The translations under genes were made by a program, and so were the position numbers. Positions 53,352 to 61,885 of a DNA stretch of 64,000 nucleotides are shown in pieces. The DNA lies in contig CAWBDV010000010.1 in the NCBI GenBank assembly GCA_963787675.1, forward strand, positions 310,001-374,000, written 5' to 3'. The notes beneath the pieces were generated by a model, which made no database searches, was not told the DNA's origin, and saw only the letters and a list, made by a program, of their open reading frames with translations. Origin of the DNA: JAJPKK01 sp963787675 (lineage in GTDB: Bacteria; Pseudomonadota; Alphaproteobacteria; Rhizobiales; Xanthobacteraceae). Positions within the stretch are counted from its first letter, which is position 1. Every line of letters begins with the position of its first letter.

Positions 53352-54800
53352 TCACTCCGCTGCGATCGGCTCGCCGACGGGCTGCGCGCCCGCAGCGTCC
53401 GGCTTGTCGGGCTTGCGGCGACCTTCGAGCCAATGGGCGAGGGTGCCGATGATGCCGCGCGGCAGCAGCAGGGTGACGCCGACGAAGAGGCCGCCGAGCG
53501 CGAACAGCCAGTAGGGCGCAAGCGCAACGGTCTCGAACGGGGTGACGATGAAATAGATAAGCAGTGCCCCGAAAATCGCGCCGAGCGGATAGCCATGCCA
53601 GCTCGAGCCCATCGCGGTGACGATCAGGATGCCGCCGACCGCGTAGCCCCAATAGGGCATCAGGGAGAAGCCCGCGCCCGATTGCGCGAGCACGTAGTCG
53701 CCGAGGAGGCCGATGCCCATGACGACAAAGCCGCCGATCGCTCCGATAAGCGCGTTGCGCCGTACCGCAACGACGCCGACAAGCACGAGGAACGCCGCGA
53801 TTGCGAGCATCCAATAGGGCAGCAGGCTGCCGCTCGTGAAGTAGGTCTTGCCGAAGTTGACGACGACGGCGCCGAGGATCGCGCCGGCAAGCGTGCCGCG
53901 GCCGCCGACCGCGACCCACACCACCTCCTCGATGGAGTTCGCGGGCGCGAATTCGCTCGGATTGATGATGCCGACCTGGGGGACGTAGAGCGCGCCGGCG
54001 ACGCCCGCCATGCAGGCGGACAGCGTGAAGACCAGGAGCTTGTAGGACTCGACCTTGTAGCCGAGGAAGCGCGTGCGCGATTCAGCATCGCGGATCGCGA
54101 TCAGCACCTTGCCGAACTTCGAGGTGACGATGGCACGGCACATCAGCAGCATCAGCGCGAGCACGACACACGAGATCGCGAACAGCGCGCCGCGCGTTCC
54201 CGCCGCCTGAACGTTGAAGCCGAGGATGTCCTTGAAATCGGTCAGGCCGTTATTGCCGCCGAAGCCGAAATTGTTGCGGAAGAAGCCGAGCATCAGGGCG
54301 AAGGTGAGCGCCTGGGTGATGATCGAGAGGTAGACGCCGGTGACGCGGCTGCGAAACGCGAACCACCCGAACACGAAGGCAAGCGCACCCGGCACCAGCA
54401 CCACCATGAGCAGCGCGTAGGCGAAGTGGTTGAAGCCGTACCAGTAGACCGGCAGCTCCGGCCAGTTGAGGAACACCATGAAGTCCGGACGGACCGGGTC
54501 CGCGTAGACGCCGCGGGTGCCGATCTGGCGCATCAGGTACATGCCCATGGCGTAGCCGCCCAGCGCAAAGAAGGCGCCGTGGCCGAGAGAGAGGATGCCG
54601 CAATAGCCCCAGATGAGATCGATCGCGAGGGCGAGGATCGCGTAGCAGGCGTACTTGCCCCACAGCGCGACGAGATAGGTCGGCACCTGGAAGGGCGACG
54701 ACGTCGGCAGCGCCATATTCAGAAACGGCACCAGCACCGCGAGGCCGCACAGCACCAGCGCGAAGACAATCGTGATCGTATCGAAACGGCGCCCGGTCAT
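53352..54800 (-). CDS. urtC: Urea ABC transporter permease UrtC, longer than usual
   Basis: A 482-residue LivM-type permease; its ATG overlaps the urtB stop (ATGA). Family core: WGYCGILSLGHGAFFALGGYAM, FRSRVTGVYLSIITQALTFA, ESYKLLVFTLSACMAGVAGALYVPQVG. Typical UrtC has about 360-400 residues in my recollection. Here an extra stretch of roughly 100 residues with about three more membrane segments lies between the KTYFTSGSLLPYW and APYWLFALGG phrases, whose similar ending (LLPYWMLAIAAF, LAPYWLFALGG) hints at a partial duplication. The rest of the core is intact. Confidence 0.92.
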   Translation of the reverse strand: MTGRRFDTITIVFALVLCGLAVLVPFLNMALPTSSPFQVPTYLVALWGKYACYAILALAIDLIWGYCGILSLGHGAFFALGGYAMGMYLMRQIGTRGVYADPVRPDFMVFLNWPELPVYWYGFNHFAYALLMVVLVPGALAFVFGWFAFRSRVTGVYLSIITQALTFALMLGFFRNNFGFGGNNGLTDFKDILGFNVQAAGTRGALFAISCVVLALMLLMCRAIVTSKFGKVLIAIRDAESRTRFLGYKVESYKLLVFTLSACMAGVAGALYVPQVGIINPSEFAPANSIEEVVWVAVGGRGTLAGAILGAVVVNFGKTYFTSGSLLPYWMLAIAAFLVLVGVVAVRRNALIGAIGGFVVMGIGLLGDYVLAQSGAGFSLMPYWGYAVGGILIVTAMGSSWHGYPLGAIFGALLIYFIVTPFETVALAPYWLFALGGLFVGVTLLLPRGIIGTLAHWLEGRRKPDKPDAAGAQPVGEPIAAE

Positions 54801-56461
54801 GCTTCCACCGCGCGGCCCTTGAGTGCGAAGAGCCCGCGCGGCCGCCACTGGATGAACAGGATGATGATCACCAGGATCGCGATCTTGCCGAGCACGGCGC
54901 CGGCCATCGGCTCGAGGAACTTATTGGCGATGCCGAGCGAGAAGGCGCCGACGAGCGTGCCCCACAGATTGCCGACGCCGCCGAACACCACGACCATGAA
55001 GCTATCGATGATGTAGCCCTGGCCGAGGTTCGGGCTCACGTTGTCGATCTGCGACAGCGCGACGCCGGCAATGCCGGCGATGCCCGAGCCGAGGCCGAAA
55101 GTCAGCGCGTCGATGCGCTCGGTGCGGATGCCCATGGCGGCGGCCATGGAGCGGTTCTGCGTCACCGCGCGCATTTCAAGGCCGAGGCGGGTGAGGCGCA
55201 ACATGCCAAGCAGCGCCACGAACACGCCGAGCGTGAAGCAGATGATCCACAGCCGGTTGTAGGTGATGGTGATGTGGCCGATGTCGAAGGCGCCGCTCAT
55301 CCACGACGGTGCCGACACGTCGCGATTGGTCGGGCCGAATGCCGAGCGCACCGCCTGTTGGAGGATCAGCGAGAGGCCCCAGGTGGCGAGCAAGGTTTCA
55401 AGCGGCCGGCCGTAGAGGAAACGGATGATGCCGCGCTCGATCAGGATGCCGACGAAGCCCGACGTCGCGAACGCGAGCGGCACGGCGATGATCAGGGAAT
55501 AGTCGAGCAGGCCCGGATTATAGGCGCGCATCACCTCCTGGATGACGAAGGTGACGTAGGCGCCGATCATCACCATCTCGCCATGGGCCATGTTGATGAC
55601 GCCCATGACGCCGAAGGTGATGGCAAGGCCGATGGCGGCGAGCAGCAGCACCGAGCCGAGCGAGAGCCCGTACCAGGCGTTCTGCAGTAGATCCCACATC
55701 TGCAGCTCGCGCGAAATCGAGGCCCGCGCCTCGGCCGCGGCGGTCGCGACCGGGGCAGGCGTCGTTCCGGGCAGACCGGACAACAGCGCGAGCGCATTTT
55801 GGTCGCCGCGTCCGCGAATGACGGTGACGGCGGCCATCTTGTCGTCTTCGGAGGCGTCGCTCGACAGCAATATGATGGCGGCACGGGCCTCCATCAGCGC
55901 CGTTTTCACGCGGGGATCAGTCTCCTTGCCGATCGCGGTCTCGAGCGTCGGCAGCGCAGTCGCATCGCGCGATTTGAATACCGCCTGCGCCGCTTCGTAG
56001 CGCTTTTGGGGATCCGGCGACATCAAGGTGAGACTGCCGATTGAGGCACCGATGGTGCGCCGCAGCCTGTTGTTGATGCGCACCGGCGCAAGATCAGCCG
56101 GTGGGTTCGCGGCCGGCTGCCCCGTTTCGGCATCAAGCAAAGGCGTGTTCTCGGCCTGCCGATAAAACACCTTCTTTTGTTCGGCGCTGAACAACAGCCG
56201 CCCGTCCTGCAGCGCCTGGATGATCGCGGCGGCGCGCGGATCGCCGCTTTCGGCGACCGCGGTGATACCGGCATCGGTTTCGCTGTAATCGTCGGCTGTA
56301 AAATGCGGCAGCGCCTCGGCGAGGCTCGCGGCGCGCACGTCGCCCGCGAAAATCGTCATCGATGCCAAAAGAGCCGCGACGAAAACCACGAGATGGCCGA
56401 TGGCCCGGAAGCCAATCCTGCGGCAGACCCACCTCAGGCAACGCATTCCATGGCACCGCAT
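54797..56461 (-). CDS. urtB: Urea ABC transporter permease UrtB
   Basis: A 554-residue LivH-type permease with a long periplasmic N-terminal domain of about 240 residues, as in most UrtB. A signal-like first segment is followed by two HEAT-like helical stretches. The permease half has VLLLAAIGLAITFGVMGVINMAHGEM, NRSMAAAMGIRTERID (cytoplasmic loop) and LFIQWRPRGLFALKGR. Start at 56461 or at an ATG five codons on. It passes urea through the membrane with UrtC. Confidence 0.94.
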   Translation of the reverse strand: MRCHGMRCLRWVCRRIGFRAIGHLVVFVAALLASMTIFAGDVRAASLAEALPHFTADDYSETDAGITAVAESGDPRAAAIIQALQDGRLLFSAEQKKVFYRQAENTPLLDAETGQPAANPPADLAPVRINNRLRRTIGASIGSLTLMSPDPQKRYEAAQAVFKSRDATALPTLETAIGKETDPRVKTALMEARAAIILLSSDASEDDKMAAVTVIRGRGDQNALALLSGLPGTTPAPVATAAAEARASISRELQMWDLLQNAWYGLSLGSVLLLAAIGLAITFGVMGVINMAHGEMVMIGAYVTFVIQEVMRAYNPGLLDYSLIIAVPLAFATSGFVGILIERGIIRFLYGRPLETLLATWGLSLILQQAVRSAFGPTNRDVSAPSWMSGAFDIGHITITYNRLWIICFTLGVFVALLGMLRLTRLGLEMRAVTQNRSMAAAMGIRTERIDALTFGLGSGIAGIAGVALSQIDNVSPNLGQGYIIDSFMVVVFGGVGNLWGTLVGAFSLGIANKFLEPMAGAVLGKIAILVIIILFIQWRPRGLFALKGRAVEA

Positions 56462-56578
56462 CGTAGTGTTGTCCTGGCGGGCAACCTGGCGGCGTTGCGC
56501 CGCTTCTGCGTGGTTTGCCCGACCCTATTATCCTGGTGTGACCGGTTCAATGCGTTTGCGAATGTAACGCACGTTGTT

Positions 56579-56733
56579 CACCTCTCCCGCCCCGCGCGGA
56601 GAGATCCCGGACTTGATCCGGACTTCGACCGACCGAAGCGAGGAGGTGAGGGAGTCTCTCCGCAGGTGCGAGACTCTGTGGAGAGGCTCCCTCACCCCAG
56701 ATCCTCTCCCCGCATGGGGGGAGAGGGAGAAGA
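56579..56733. repeat. GC-rich palindromic repeat between urtA and urtB
   Basis: About 155 bases: arms ACCTCTCCCGCCCCGCGCGG and CTCTCCCCGCATGGGGGGAG, with a further inner pair GAGGGAGTCTCTCC and GGAGAGGCTCCCTC. It resembles families A and B in style but differs in sequence. It separates the binding-protein gene from the permeases, which may raise urtA over the rest. Confidence 0.8.
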
Positions 56734-56755
56734 AGCGTAACCTAAGCAGCGTGCG

Positions 56756-58063
56756 TCAGCTGCCGCCGCACTTCTTGGTAACCTTGTTGTAGTTGCCGCA
56801 CTTCAGCGTGACCCAGTCGGCCTCGAGGTCCTTCGAGCCCTCGAGATAGGGTGACCACGCCGCGCCGGGGACGAGACCTGGCGTCTTCCACACCACGTCG
56901 AACTGGCCGTCGCCTTTGATTTCGCCGATGAAGACCGGCTTGGTGATGTGGTGGTTCGGCAACATTTTCGAAGTGCCGCCGGTGAGGTTCGGCGCCTCGA
57001 TGCCGGGCAGCGCTGCGATGACCTTGTCGGGATCGGTGCTCTTCACCTTCTCGACCGCCTTCACCCACATATTGAAGCCGATGAAGTGCGCTTCCATCGG
57101 GTCGTTGGTGACGCGCTTCGGATTCTTGGTGAAGGTGTGCCAGTCGGCGATGAACTTGTCGTTGATCGGGCTCTTGATCGACTCGAAGTAGTTCCAGGCG
57201 GCGAGATGGCCGAGCAGCGGCTTGGTGTCGATGCCGGCGAGTTCTTCTTCGCCGACCGAGAACGCCACGACCGGGATGTCGGTGGCCTTGACGCCCTGGT
57301 TGCCGAGTTCCTTGTAGAACGGCACGTTGGCGTCGCCGTTGATGGTGGAGACGACGGCGGTCTTCTTGCCCGCCGAGCCGAACTTCTTGATCTCGGCGAC
57401 GCGGGTCTGCCAGTCGGCGTGGCCGAACGGCGTGTAGTTGATGGAGATATCCTCGCCCTTGACGCCCTTCTGCTTGAGATAGGCTTCGAGGATCTTGTTG
57501 GTGGTGCGCGGATAGACGTAGTCGGTGCCCTCGAGCACCCAGCGCGTCACCTTCTCATCCTTCATCAGGTAGTCGACGGCGGGGATCGCCTGCTGATTGG
57601 GGGCGGCGCCGGTGTAGAAGACGTTGCGCTCGCTCTCTTCGCCTTCGTACTGCACCGGATAGAACAGGATGTTGTCGAGCTCCTTGAACACCGGCAGCAC
57701 CGACTTGCGCGACACCGAGGTCCAGCAGCCGAACACGACGGCGACCTTGTCCTTGCTGATGAGTTCGCGCGCCTTTTCGGCGAACAGCGGCCAGTTCGAA
57801 GCGGGGTCGACCACGACGGCTTCGAGCTTCTTGCCGAGCAGGCCGCCCTTCTTGTTCTGCTCGTCGATGAGCATCAGCATCACGTCCTTCAGCGTCGTCT
57901 CGCTGATGGCCATCGTGCCCGACAACGAATGCAGGATTCCGACCTTGATGGTGTCCTGGGCCTTCGCCGGCATAACTGCCAGGCCCAGCGCCAGGCCAGC
58001 CGCCGCGGCAAGCCGCCGGCGGGAAATCGGCCGCTCCGCGACCGCACGGAAAGAATTGAGCAT
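56756..58063 (-). CDS. urtA: Urea ABC transporter substrate-binding protein UrtA
   Basis: About 435 residues from the ATG at 58063, which has AGGA eight bases ahead; an ATG at 58078 is an alternative. The N-terminus has a Tat-like ISRRRLAAAAGLALG signal. Family text: IKVGILHSLSGTMAISET, DPASNWPLFAEKA, GCWTSVSRKSVLPVFK, FYPVQYEGEESE and GTDYVYPRTTN. It is the periplasmic urea binder that feeds UrtBCDE, and is the first gene of the urt-ure block. Confidence 0.95.
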   Translation of the reverse strand: MLNSFRAVAERPISRRRLAAAAGLALGLAVMPAKAQDTIKVGILHSLSGTMAISETTLKDVMLMLIDEQNKKGGLLGKKLEAVVVDPASNWPLFAEKARELISKDKVAVVFGCWTSVSRKSVLPVFKELDNILFYPVQYEGEESERNVFYTGAAPNQQAIPAVDYLMKDEKVTRWVLEGTDYVYPRTTNKILEAYLKQKGVKGEDISINYTPFGHADWQTRVAEIKKFGSAGKKTAVVSTINGDANVPFYKELGNQGVKATDIPVVAFSVGEEELAGIDTKPLLGHLAAWNYFESIKSPINDKFIADWHTFTKNPKRVTNDPMEAHFIGFNMWVKAVEKVKSTDPDKVIAALPGIEAPNLTGGTSKMLPNHHITKPVFIGEIKGDGQFDVVWKTPGLVPGAAWSPYLEGSKDLEADWVTLKCGNYNKVTKKCGGS

Positions 58064-58336
58064 CTCCACTGTCCTCATGTTTGACGACCGCGACCGAAGA
58101 CCGTTCGCGTCGGCGCGAGGCGGGCAAGGAGCATGCCAAGGGCGCGGCAGGCGCCGCATATAAATTAAATAGCCCGTTCGGCCGCTTGCCACTTTGAAAG
58201 GAGTTTCAATCGGAGACTTGGTCGGCCCTCAATTTAGGCATTTGCTTCAATATTGCGCAGTCATGATTGACTAAATAATCGGCAAATCATGCGACCCTAA
58301 GCCCACAATCGGCGGGTAGTTGGCCGCTGGCCTCGC
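58064..58336. promoter_or_regulatory. Region upstream of urtA
   Basis: 273 bases upstream of the urea operon, AT-richer than average, so the operon promoter must lie here. An inverted repeat AGTCA-TGAT-TGACT is at 58259-58272, about 200 bases before urtA, and may bind a regulator. I looked for a sigma-54 (GG-N10-GC) site on the minus strand and found none that fits well. Confidence 0.35.
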
Positions 58337-59458
58337 TCATTCCGTTGTGGGGATGGCGCCCAGGAGTGAATAGCTCGTGCTGCGACCGCCGGCCAGGTTC
58401 TTCGCGAGGATGCCCCGGTGGACGAGATCGTCGATGTCGCGCAGCGCCGTGTCTGGGGAACATTTGGCGAGCTTCGCCCAGCGGGAGGTCGTGAGCTTGC
58501 CGGAGAAGCCGTCAAGCAGCCGATTGAGCATCGTGCGCTGCCGCTCATTAAAGGCGGAGCCGGCGTGCGATTCCCAGAACCGCGCCTTCGTCAACACCGC
58601 GGCGAGCGTTGTTTGCGCGCCTGTGAACGCGCGATCGAGGCAGGCGAGAAACCACTCCAGCCAGGGGGTAATGTCGAGACTTCCTTTCTGCGTGGTCTCC
58701 AGGATGTCGTAGTACGCTTTGCGCTCCCGCCGGATCTGCGCCGACATGCTGTAGAAGCGTTGCGCGCTCTGCTCCGAACGAGCGAGCGCGAGGTCAGCGA
58801 CGGCGCGGGCGATGCGGCCGTTACCATCATCGAATGGGTGAATGGTCACGAACCAAAGATGCGCAACGCCGGCTTTCAGCACCGGGTCGATCGGCTCTGC
58901 GCCGTTGAACCAGTCCAGAAAGGCGCGCATCTCGTCAGGAAGCCATCGTGCCGCCGGTGCCTCGAAGTGGACGCGCTCGCGGCCGGGTGGACCGGACACG
59001 ACTTGCATCGGGCCCGAGGCGTCATTGCGCCAATCCCCGACAGTGATCTTGCGCAGCCCGCTGCGTCCGGTGGGGAACAGCGCGCCGTGCCAGCCGTGGA
59101 GGCGCGAAACGGTCAGCGGCGCCGCGTAGTTCGCGGTCGCATCGAGCATCATTTCGACGATGCCCTCGACGTGCCGGTCCGCCGGCGCAAGCCCGCCAAT
59201 ATCGATGCCGAGCCGCCGCGCGATTGAAGAACGGACGGCGGCCCGATCGAGAATTTCGCCTTCGATCTCGCTCGACTTGACGACTTCCTCGGTCAGCGAA
59301 TCGAGCGAGGCCTCGGCGCGCAGCTTGAACCCGAGCCCCTCCATTCGACCCAGCAGCCGTCCCTGGTGATGACGGACGGCGGCGAGCGGGCGGGAGAGGC
59401 GATCAAGGTCCCACCGCAGCTCAGGCCAGTCGGGAAGTTCGTGGATATAGGTCGGCAT
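58337..59458 (-). CDS. Fic-domain protein with N-terminal DUF4172 and C-terminal winged helix
   Basis: A 373-residue protein from an ATG at 59458. Residues 1-90 are the DUF4172-type N-terminus (YIHELPDWPELRW). The inhibitory motif SSEIEG (S-x3-E-G) near residue 70 precedes the Fic domain, so it is a class II Fic, self-inhibited. The catalytic loop is complete: HPFDDGNGRIAR. The C-terminal 70 residues are a winged helix (GKLTTSRWAKLAKCSPDTAL). Fic enzymes move AMP, or other phosphate groups, to target proteins. A DNA-binding tail plus a palindrome over the start suggest self-regulation. Targets are unknown. Confidence 0.9.
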   Translation of the reverse strand: MPTYIHELPDWPELRWDLDRLSRPLAAVRHHQGRLLGRMEGLGFKLRAEASLDSLTEEVVKSSEIEGEILDRAAVRSSIARRLGIDIGGLAPADRHVEGIVEMMLDATANYAAPLTVSRLHGWHGALFPTGRSGLRKITVGDWRNDASGPMQVVSGPPGRERVHFEAPAARWLPDEMRAFLDWFNGAEPIDPVLKAGVAHLWFVTIHPFDDGNGRIARAVADLALARSEQSAQRFYSMSAQIRRERKAYYDILETTQKGSLDITPWLEWFLACLDRAFTGAQTTLAAVLTKARFWESHAGSAFNERQRTMLNRLLDGFSGKLTTSRWAKLAKCSPDTALRDIDDLVHRGILAKNLAGGRSTSYSLLGAIPTTE

Positions 59459-59462
59459 AATC

Positions 59463-59479
59463 TCCGCAATTATTGCGGA
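59463..59479. promoter_or_regulatory. Palindromic operator candidate over the fic ribosome-binding region
   Basis: TCCGCAATTATTGCGGA is an 8-1-8 perfect palindrome lying four bases before the fic ATG. A further half site TCCGCA is at 59497-59502. The winged helix of the Fic protein is the natural candidate to bind here and repress its own gene. Confidence 0.55.
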
Positions 59480-59881
59480 TATTATGGGGTCTATTCTCCG
59501 CATTCAAGGGAGGGCTGATTCGGTCCGTTACTTCGTTCGCCCGACCCATTTGGATTGACAATATAGGAACAAACCTACATTGTAATCCTATATTTCCTAT
59601 TAAGGAGCATGCAAATTGAAGGCAGCCCCAGCTCTGATTTCGGCTTTGATTCCGACACCAAACGAAGCTTCCCTGATCGGCGCAGCAAATTCGCTGTTGT
59701 GCGGCCCAGGGAAACTACGCCAAGCCTATGATATCCCTCGGCAAGCAGCGGCGATGCGGTGGAAAGGACGCCAAAAAAATGCCTTTCCCTGATATTTTCC
59801 CTGTTCTCAGGGAAAAATTCCTATATTCCTAAGCGGGCTTTCCCTGTTCTCAGGGAAAGCCCGGTCCAGCGCCGCGGAACC
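59480..59881. other. Gene-poor AT-rich interval with hairpins
   Basis: About 400 bases without a convincing gene, far poorer in GC than the window. It includes an 8-base inverted repeat ATATAGGA/TCCTATAT (59561-59593), then AAGGAG just before an ATG at 59609 that opens a 40-codon frame (MQIEGSPSSDFGFDSDTKRS) too close to its SD to be convincing. Two hairpins end the interval and are given separately. It may be the remnant of a mobile element or lost gene. Confidence 0.45.
59795..59862. repeat. Two tandem perfect hairpins with the shared core TTTCCCTGTTCTCAGGGAAA
   Basis: First: TTTTCCCTG-TTCT-CAGGGAAAA, a 9-bp stem (59795-59816). Second: GGGCTTTCCCTG, loop TTCT, then its complement, a perfect 12-bp stem (59835-59862). 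Both share the same loop and core. On the minus strand they follow the DapA-family stop by 20 bases and could serve as its terminator, but lack a clear T tract. Confidence 0.75.
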
Positions 59882-60835
59882 TCAGGCGGCGCGGGAGGCG
59901 CGTCCTTCCAGGAGCCCGGCTTCGATGAGGGCGGTGCGGATGCGCTCGATCTCGGCGGCGCCGAGTTTCACCAGCGGCGGGCGAACGACGGCGCGGGGCA
60001 GCTGGCCGAGCAGCACCAGCGCTTCCTTCATGCGGTTGTGCATGTCGACGAAGGGATCGGAGTAGAAGGCGCGCGCAAGCGGGTAGATGCGATCGTTGAG
60101 CGCCTTGGCGGCGGCGAGGTCGTTTGCTGCGACCGCACGGAAGAGCTTCGCCTGAAGATCGGCGATGACGCTGCCCGAGCCCGAGAGCAGGCCCTTGCAG
60201 CCGAGCACGAGCGAGGAAAAGAGCCACGACGAATGGGTCGAAAGCACGTTCACCGGCCGCGGCAGGGTTTGCAGCGTGCGCACTTGCCACTCGTGAAGCT
60301 GGACGTTGTTGGTCCAGTCCTTGATGGCGCGGATCGATGGCACGGCGTCGAGGAGCTTCAACAGCGTCTCTGGCGGATAGCCCTGGCCGGTTGCGAGCGG
60401 ATATTGGAACGCGATGATCGGCAGGTCGCTCGCGTCGGCGATGTGGCGGAAATGCGCGATCGCCATCTCGGCGCTTTGCCCGAGCGTGAACGGTCCCGGC
60501 GGAAAGACGAGGAGCGCCGAGGCGCCGCCGGCGGTCGCGGCCTTGGCGATCTTGGCCGCCGCCTGGCTGCCGTCCGCCCACACGCCGTGCACGACCGGAA
60601 GGCGATCGCCCACTTCCTCGGCGGCGATGTCCATCACCCGACGCTGCTCCTCGAAGGTGCACGAGCCGACCTCGGTGGAATGGGCGTTGACCGTGATCGC
60701 CGAAAGCCCCTCGACGGCGCCGACGTGGCGCAGGTGGCCGCGGAAGCTCCTCTCGTCGATCGCAAGCTCGTCATCGAACGGCAGCAGCACCGCCGGGATG
60801 ACGCCGGTCGGAACGAACGAGGAATGTCGCGGCAT
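59882..60835 (-). CDS. Dihydrodipicolinate synthase / N-acetylneuraminate lyase family aldolase
   Basis: A 317-residue TIM-barrel class I aldolase. The Schiff-base Lys is in RAIKDWTNN and the catalytic Tyr appears as FQYPL. The usual GTTGE pattern for pyruvate binding is altered to NAHSTEVGSC, so it is not the lysine enzyme DapA. Relatives condense or cleave keto acids, for example sugar-acid dehydratases or hydroxy-glutarate semialdehyde forming enzymes. No partner gene is adjacent to set the substrate. Confidence 0.82.
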   Translation of the reverse strand: MPRHSSFVPTGVIPAVLLPFDDELAIDERSFRGHLRHVGAVEGLSAITVNAHSTEVGSCTFEEQRRVMDIAAEEVGDRLPVVHGVWADGSQAAAKIAKAATAGGASALLVFPPGPFTLGQSAEMAIAHFRHIADASDLPIIAFQYPLATGQGYPPETLLKLLDAVPSIRAIKDWTNNVQLHEWQVRTLQTLPRPVNVLSTHSSWLFSSLVLGCKGLLSGSGSVIADLQAKLFRAVAANDLAAAKALNDRIYPLARAFYSDPFVDMHNRMKEALVLLGQLPRAVVRPPLVKLGAAEIERIRTALIEAGLLEGRASRAA

Positions 60836-60999
60836 GATGAATCTCCGGTCGGGGCGAAGGCGCGTGGCGCACGAGCTGGTGCGCTCTCAATAGCCGATCC
60901 GCGGCATTGCCGCATCGGCAAAAATCCGCGCAGCCGGCCCGCGGATTTCGCGGCCGCGAGCGGAGTGCCGAGGAGAGGTCGCGTCAATGCGCCCAGAAT

Positions 61000-61038
61000 A
61001 AAAAAACGCCCCGGCGACGGAGAGATCGCCGCCGGGGC
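61000..61038 (-). terminator. Rho-independent terminator after the His/Gly-rich gene
   Basis: Read leftward: GCCCCGGCGGCGATCTCTCC then GTCGCCGGGGCG followed by seven T. It is a strong stem with a T tract about 40 bases after the stop at 61077. It ends transcription of the secreted-protein gene. Confidence 0.88.
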
Positions 61039-61076
61039 AGGTGGCCATGGTGGCGGCGCCACCATGACTAGGAGAG

Positions 61077-61649
61077 TCAGCTGCCTTGACGGAACCGCGG
61101 CGGCATCGGCTGCGGGGGCATTTCGGGCGGAGGACCGGCGTATTGCTGCGGGGCCTCTTGGCATCCGCATGGCGGACGGTAGGACGGAGCGGGGGCGGTC
61201 ACGCGATAGCTCGGCGCGGGCGCCTGATAGCTGTCGTCGTAGCTCGGGGCATCGTAGGCGCCATAGTTGGTGCCGTAGTTGCCGTAGCCATAACGGGGGT
61301 ACCGCCAGTTCCAGTAGCTGTACCGCGGATAGTGCCAGCGATAGTTCCAGCCGTAGTGCGGATAGTGCCAGCGGTAACCGAAGTGGTGACCCCAGGCGTA
61401 ACGGTGTCCCCAACCGAACCGGTGTCCCCAGCCGAAGCGGTGGCCGCCGAAGTGGCGGAAGCCGAAGTGGTGACCACCGAAGTGACCACCGAAGTGATGA
61501 CCGCCAAAGTGATGGCCGCCGAAGTGGCCGCCACCGTGGCCGCCATGGAAGCCACCATGTCCAAATGCCGAAGCGCTAGTCGGGACGAGTGCCGCCATGC
61601 CGAGGCTCGCGAGCGTCGCAGCGGCGAAGATCAATTTGCGCGTAACCAT
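61077..61649 (-). CDS. His/Gly/Tyr-rich secreted repeat protein
   Basis: A 190-residue protein from an ATG at 61649, with AGGAG seven bases upstream; a second ATG six bases earlier is just at the SD. Signal peptide to about residue 29 (PTSASA). The mature part is a tandem array of short units such as GGHHFGG and GWGHRF, then WHYPHYGW/RYP units, and a Pro-rich tail with Cys-Gly-Cys. Such low-complexity proteins can bind metals or form surface matter. No function is known, and the DNA of the repeats is itself repetitive. It has a strong terminator. Confidence 0.8.
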   Translation of the reverse strand: MVTRKLIFAAATLASLGMAALVPTSASAFGHGGFHGGHGGGHFGGHHFGGHHFGGHFGGHHFGFRHFGGHRFGWGHRFGWGHRYAWGHHFGYRWHYPHYGWNYRWHYPRYSYWNWRYPRYGYGNYGTNYGAYDAPSYDDSYQAPAPSYRVTAPAPSYRPPCGCQEAPQQYAGPPPEMPPQPMPPRFRQGS

Positions 61650-61885
61650 TTTCATCTCCTGTCGATCGAGCGGCTGCATCAGCCCTCACGCTGATTGGTC
61701 CCGCGGCAAGCACGGATGTTCATCCGGAAAGTGCTTTAGCGGCCCCCAATCGACGTTGCCGTGACGGCCATCACAAATGGGGGGCGCACGGCCCGGGGGG
61801 GCCCCAGTCCGCTCCGGCCGGAAACGCTGCCTGGGCGGGCGTTTACCGACTGCCCACCGACTGCCCCCTGGGCGCTTGCCTTGCC

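Noticed and set aside
53433..55016. A 527-codon open frame antisense to urtC and urtB
   Set aside because: The product is rich in Arg, Glu, Asp and His with no domain, and the other strand is a textbook permease pair; it is a GC-driven shadow frame.
58140..58336. Sigma-54 promoter for the urea operon
   Set aside because: A TGGCA on the minus strand lacks a GC ten bases after its GG, and no NtrC-like site was clear.
59759..61579. A 606-codon plus-strand frame across the hairpins, the aldolase gene and the His-rich gene
   Set aside because: It runs antisense through two well-supported genes and ends in low-complexity Arg/Ser; not a gene.
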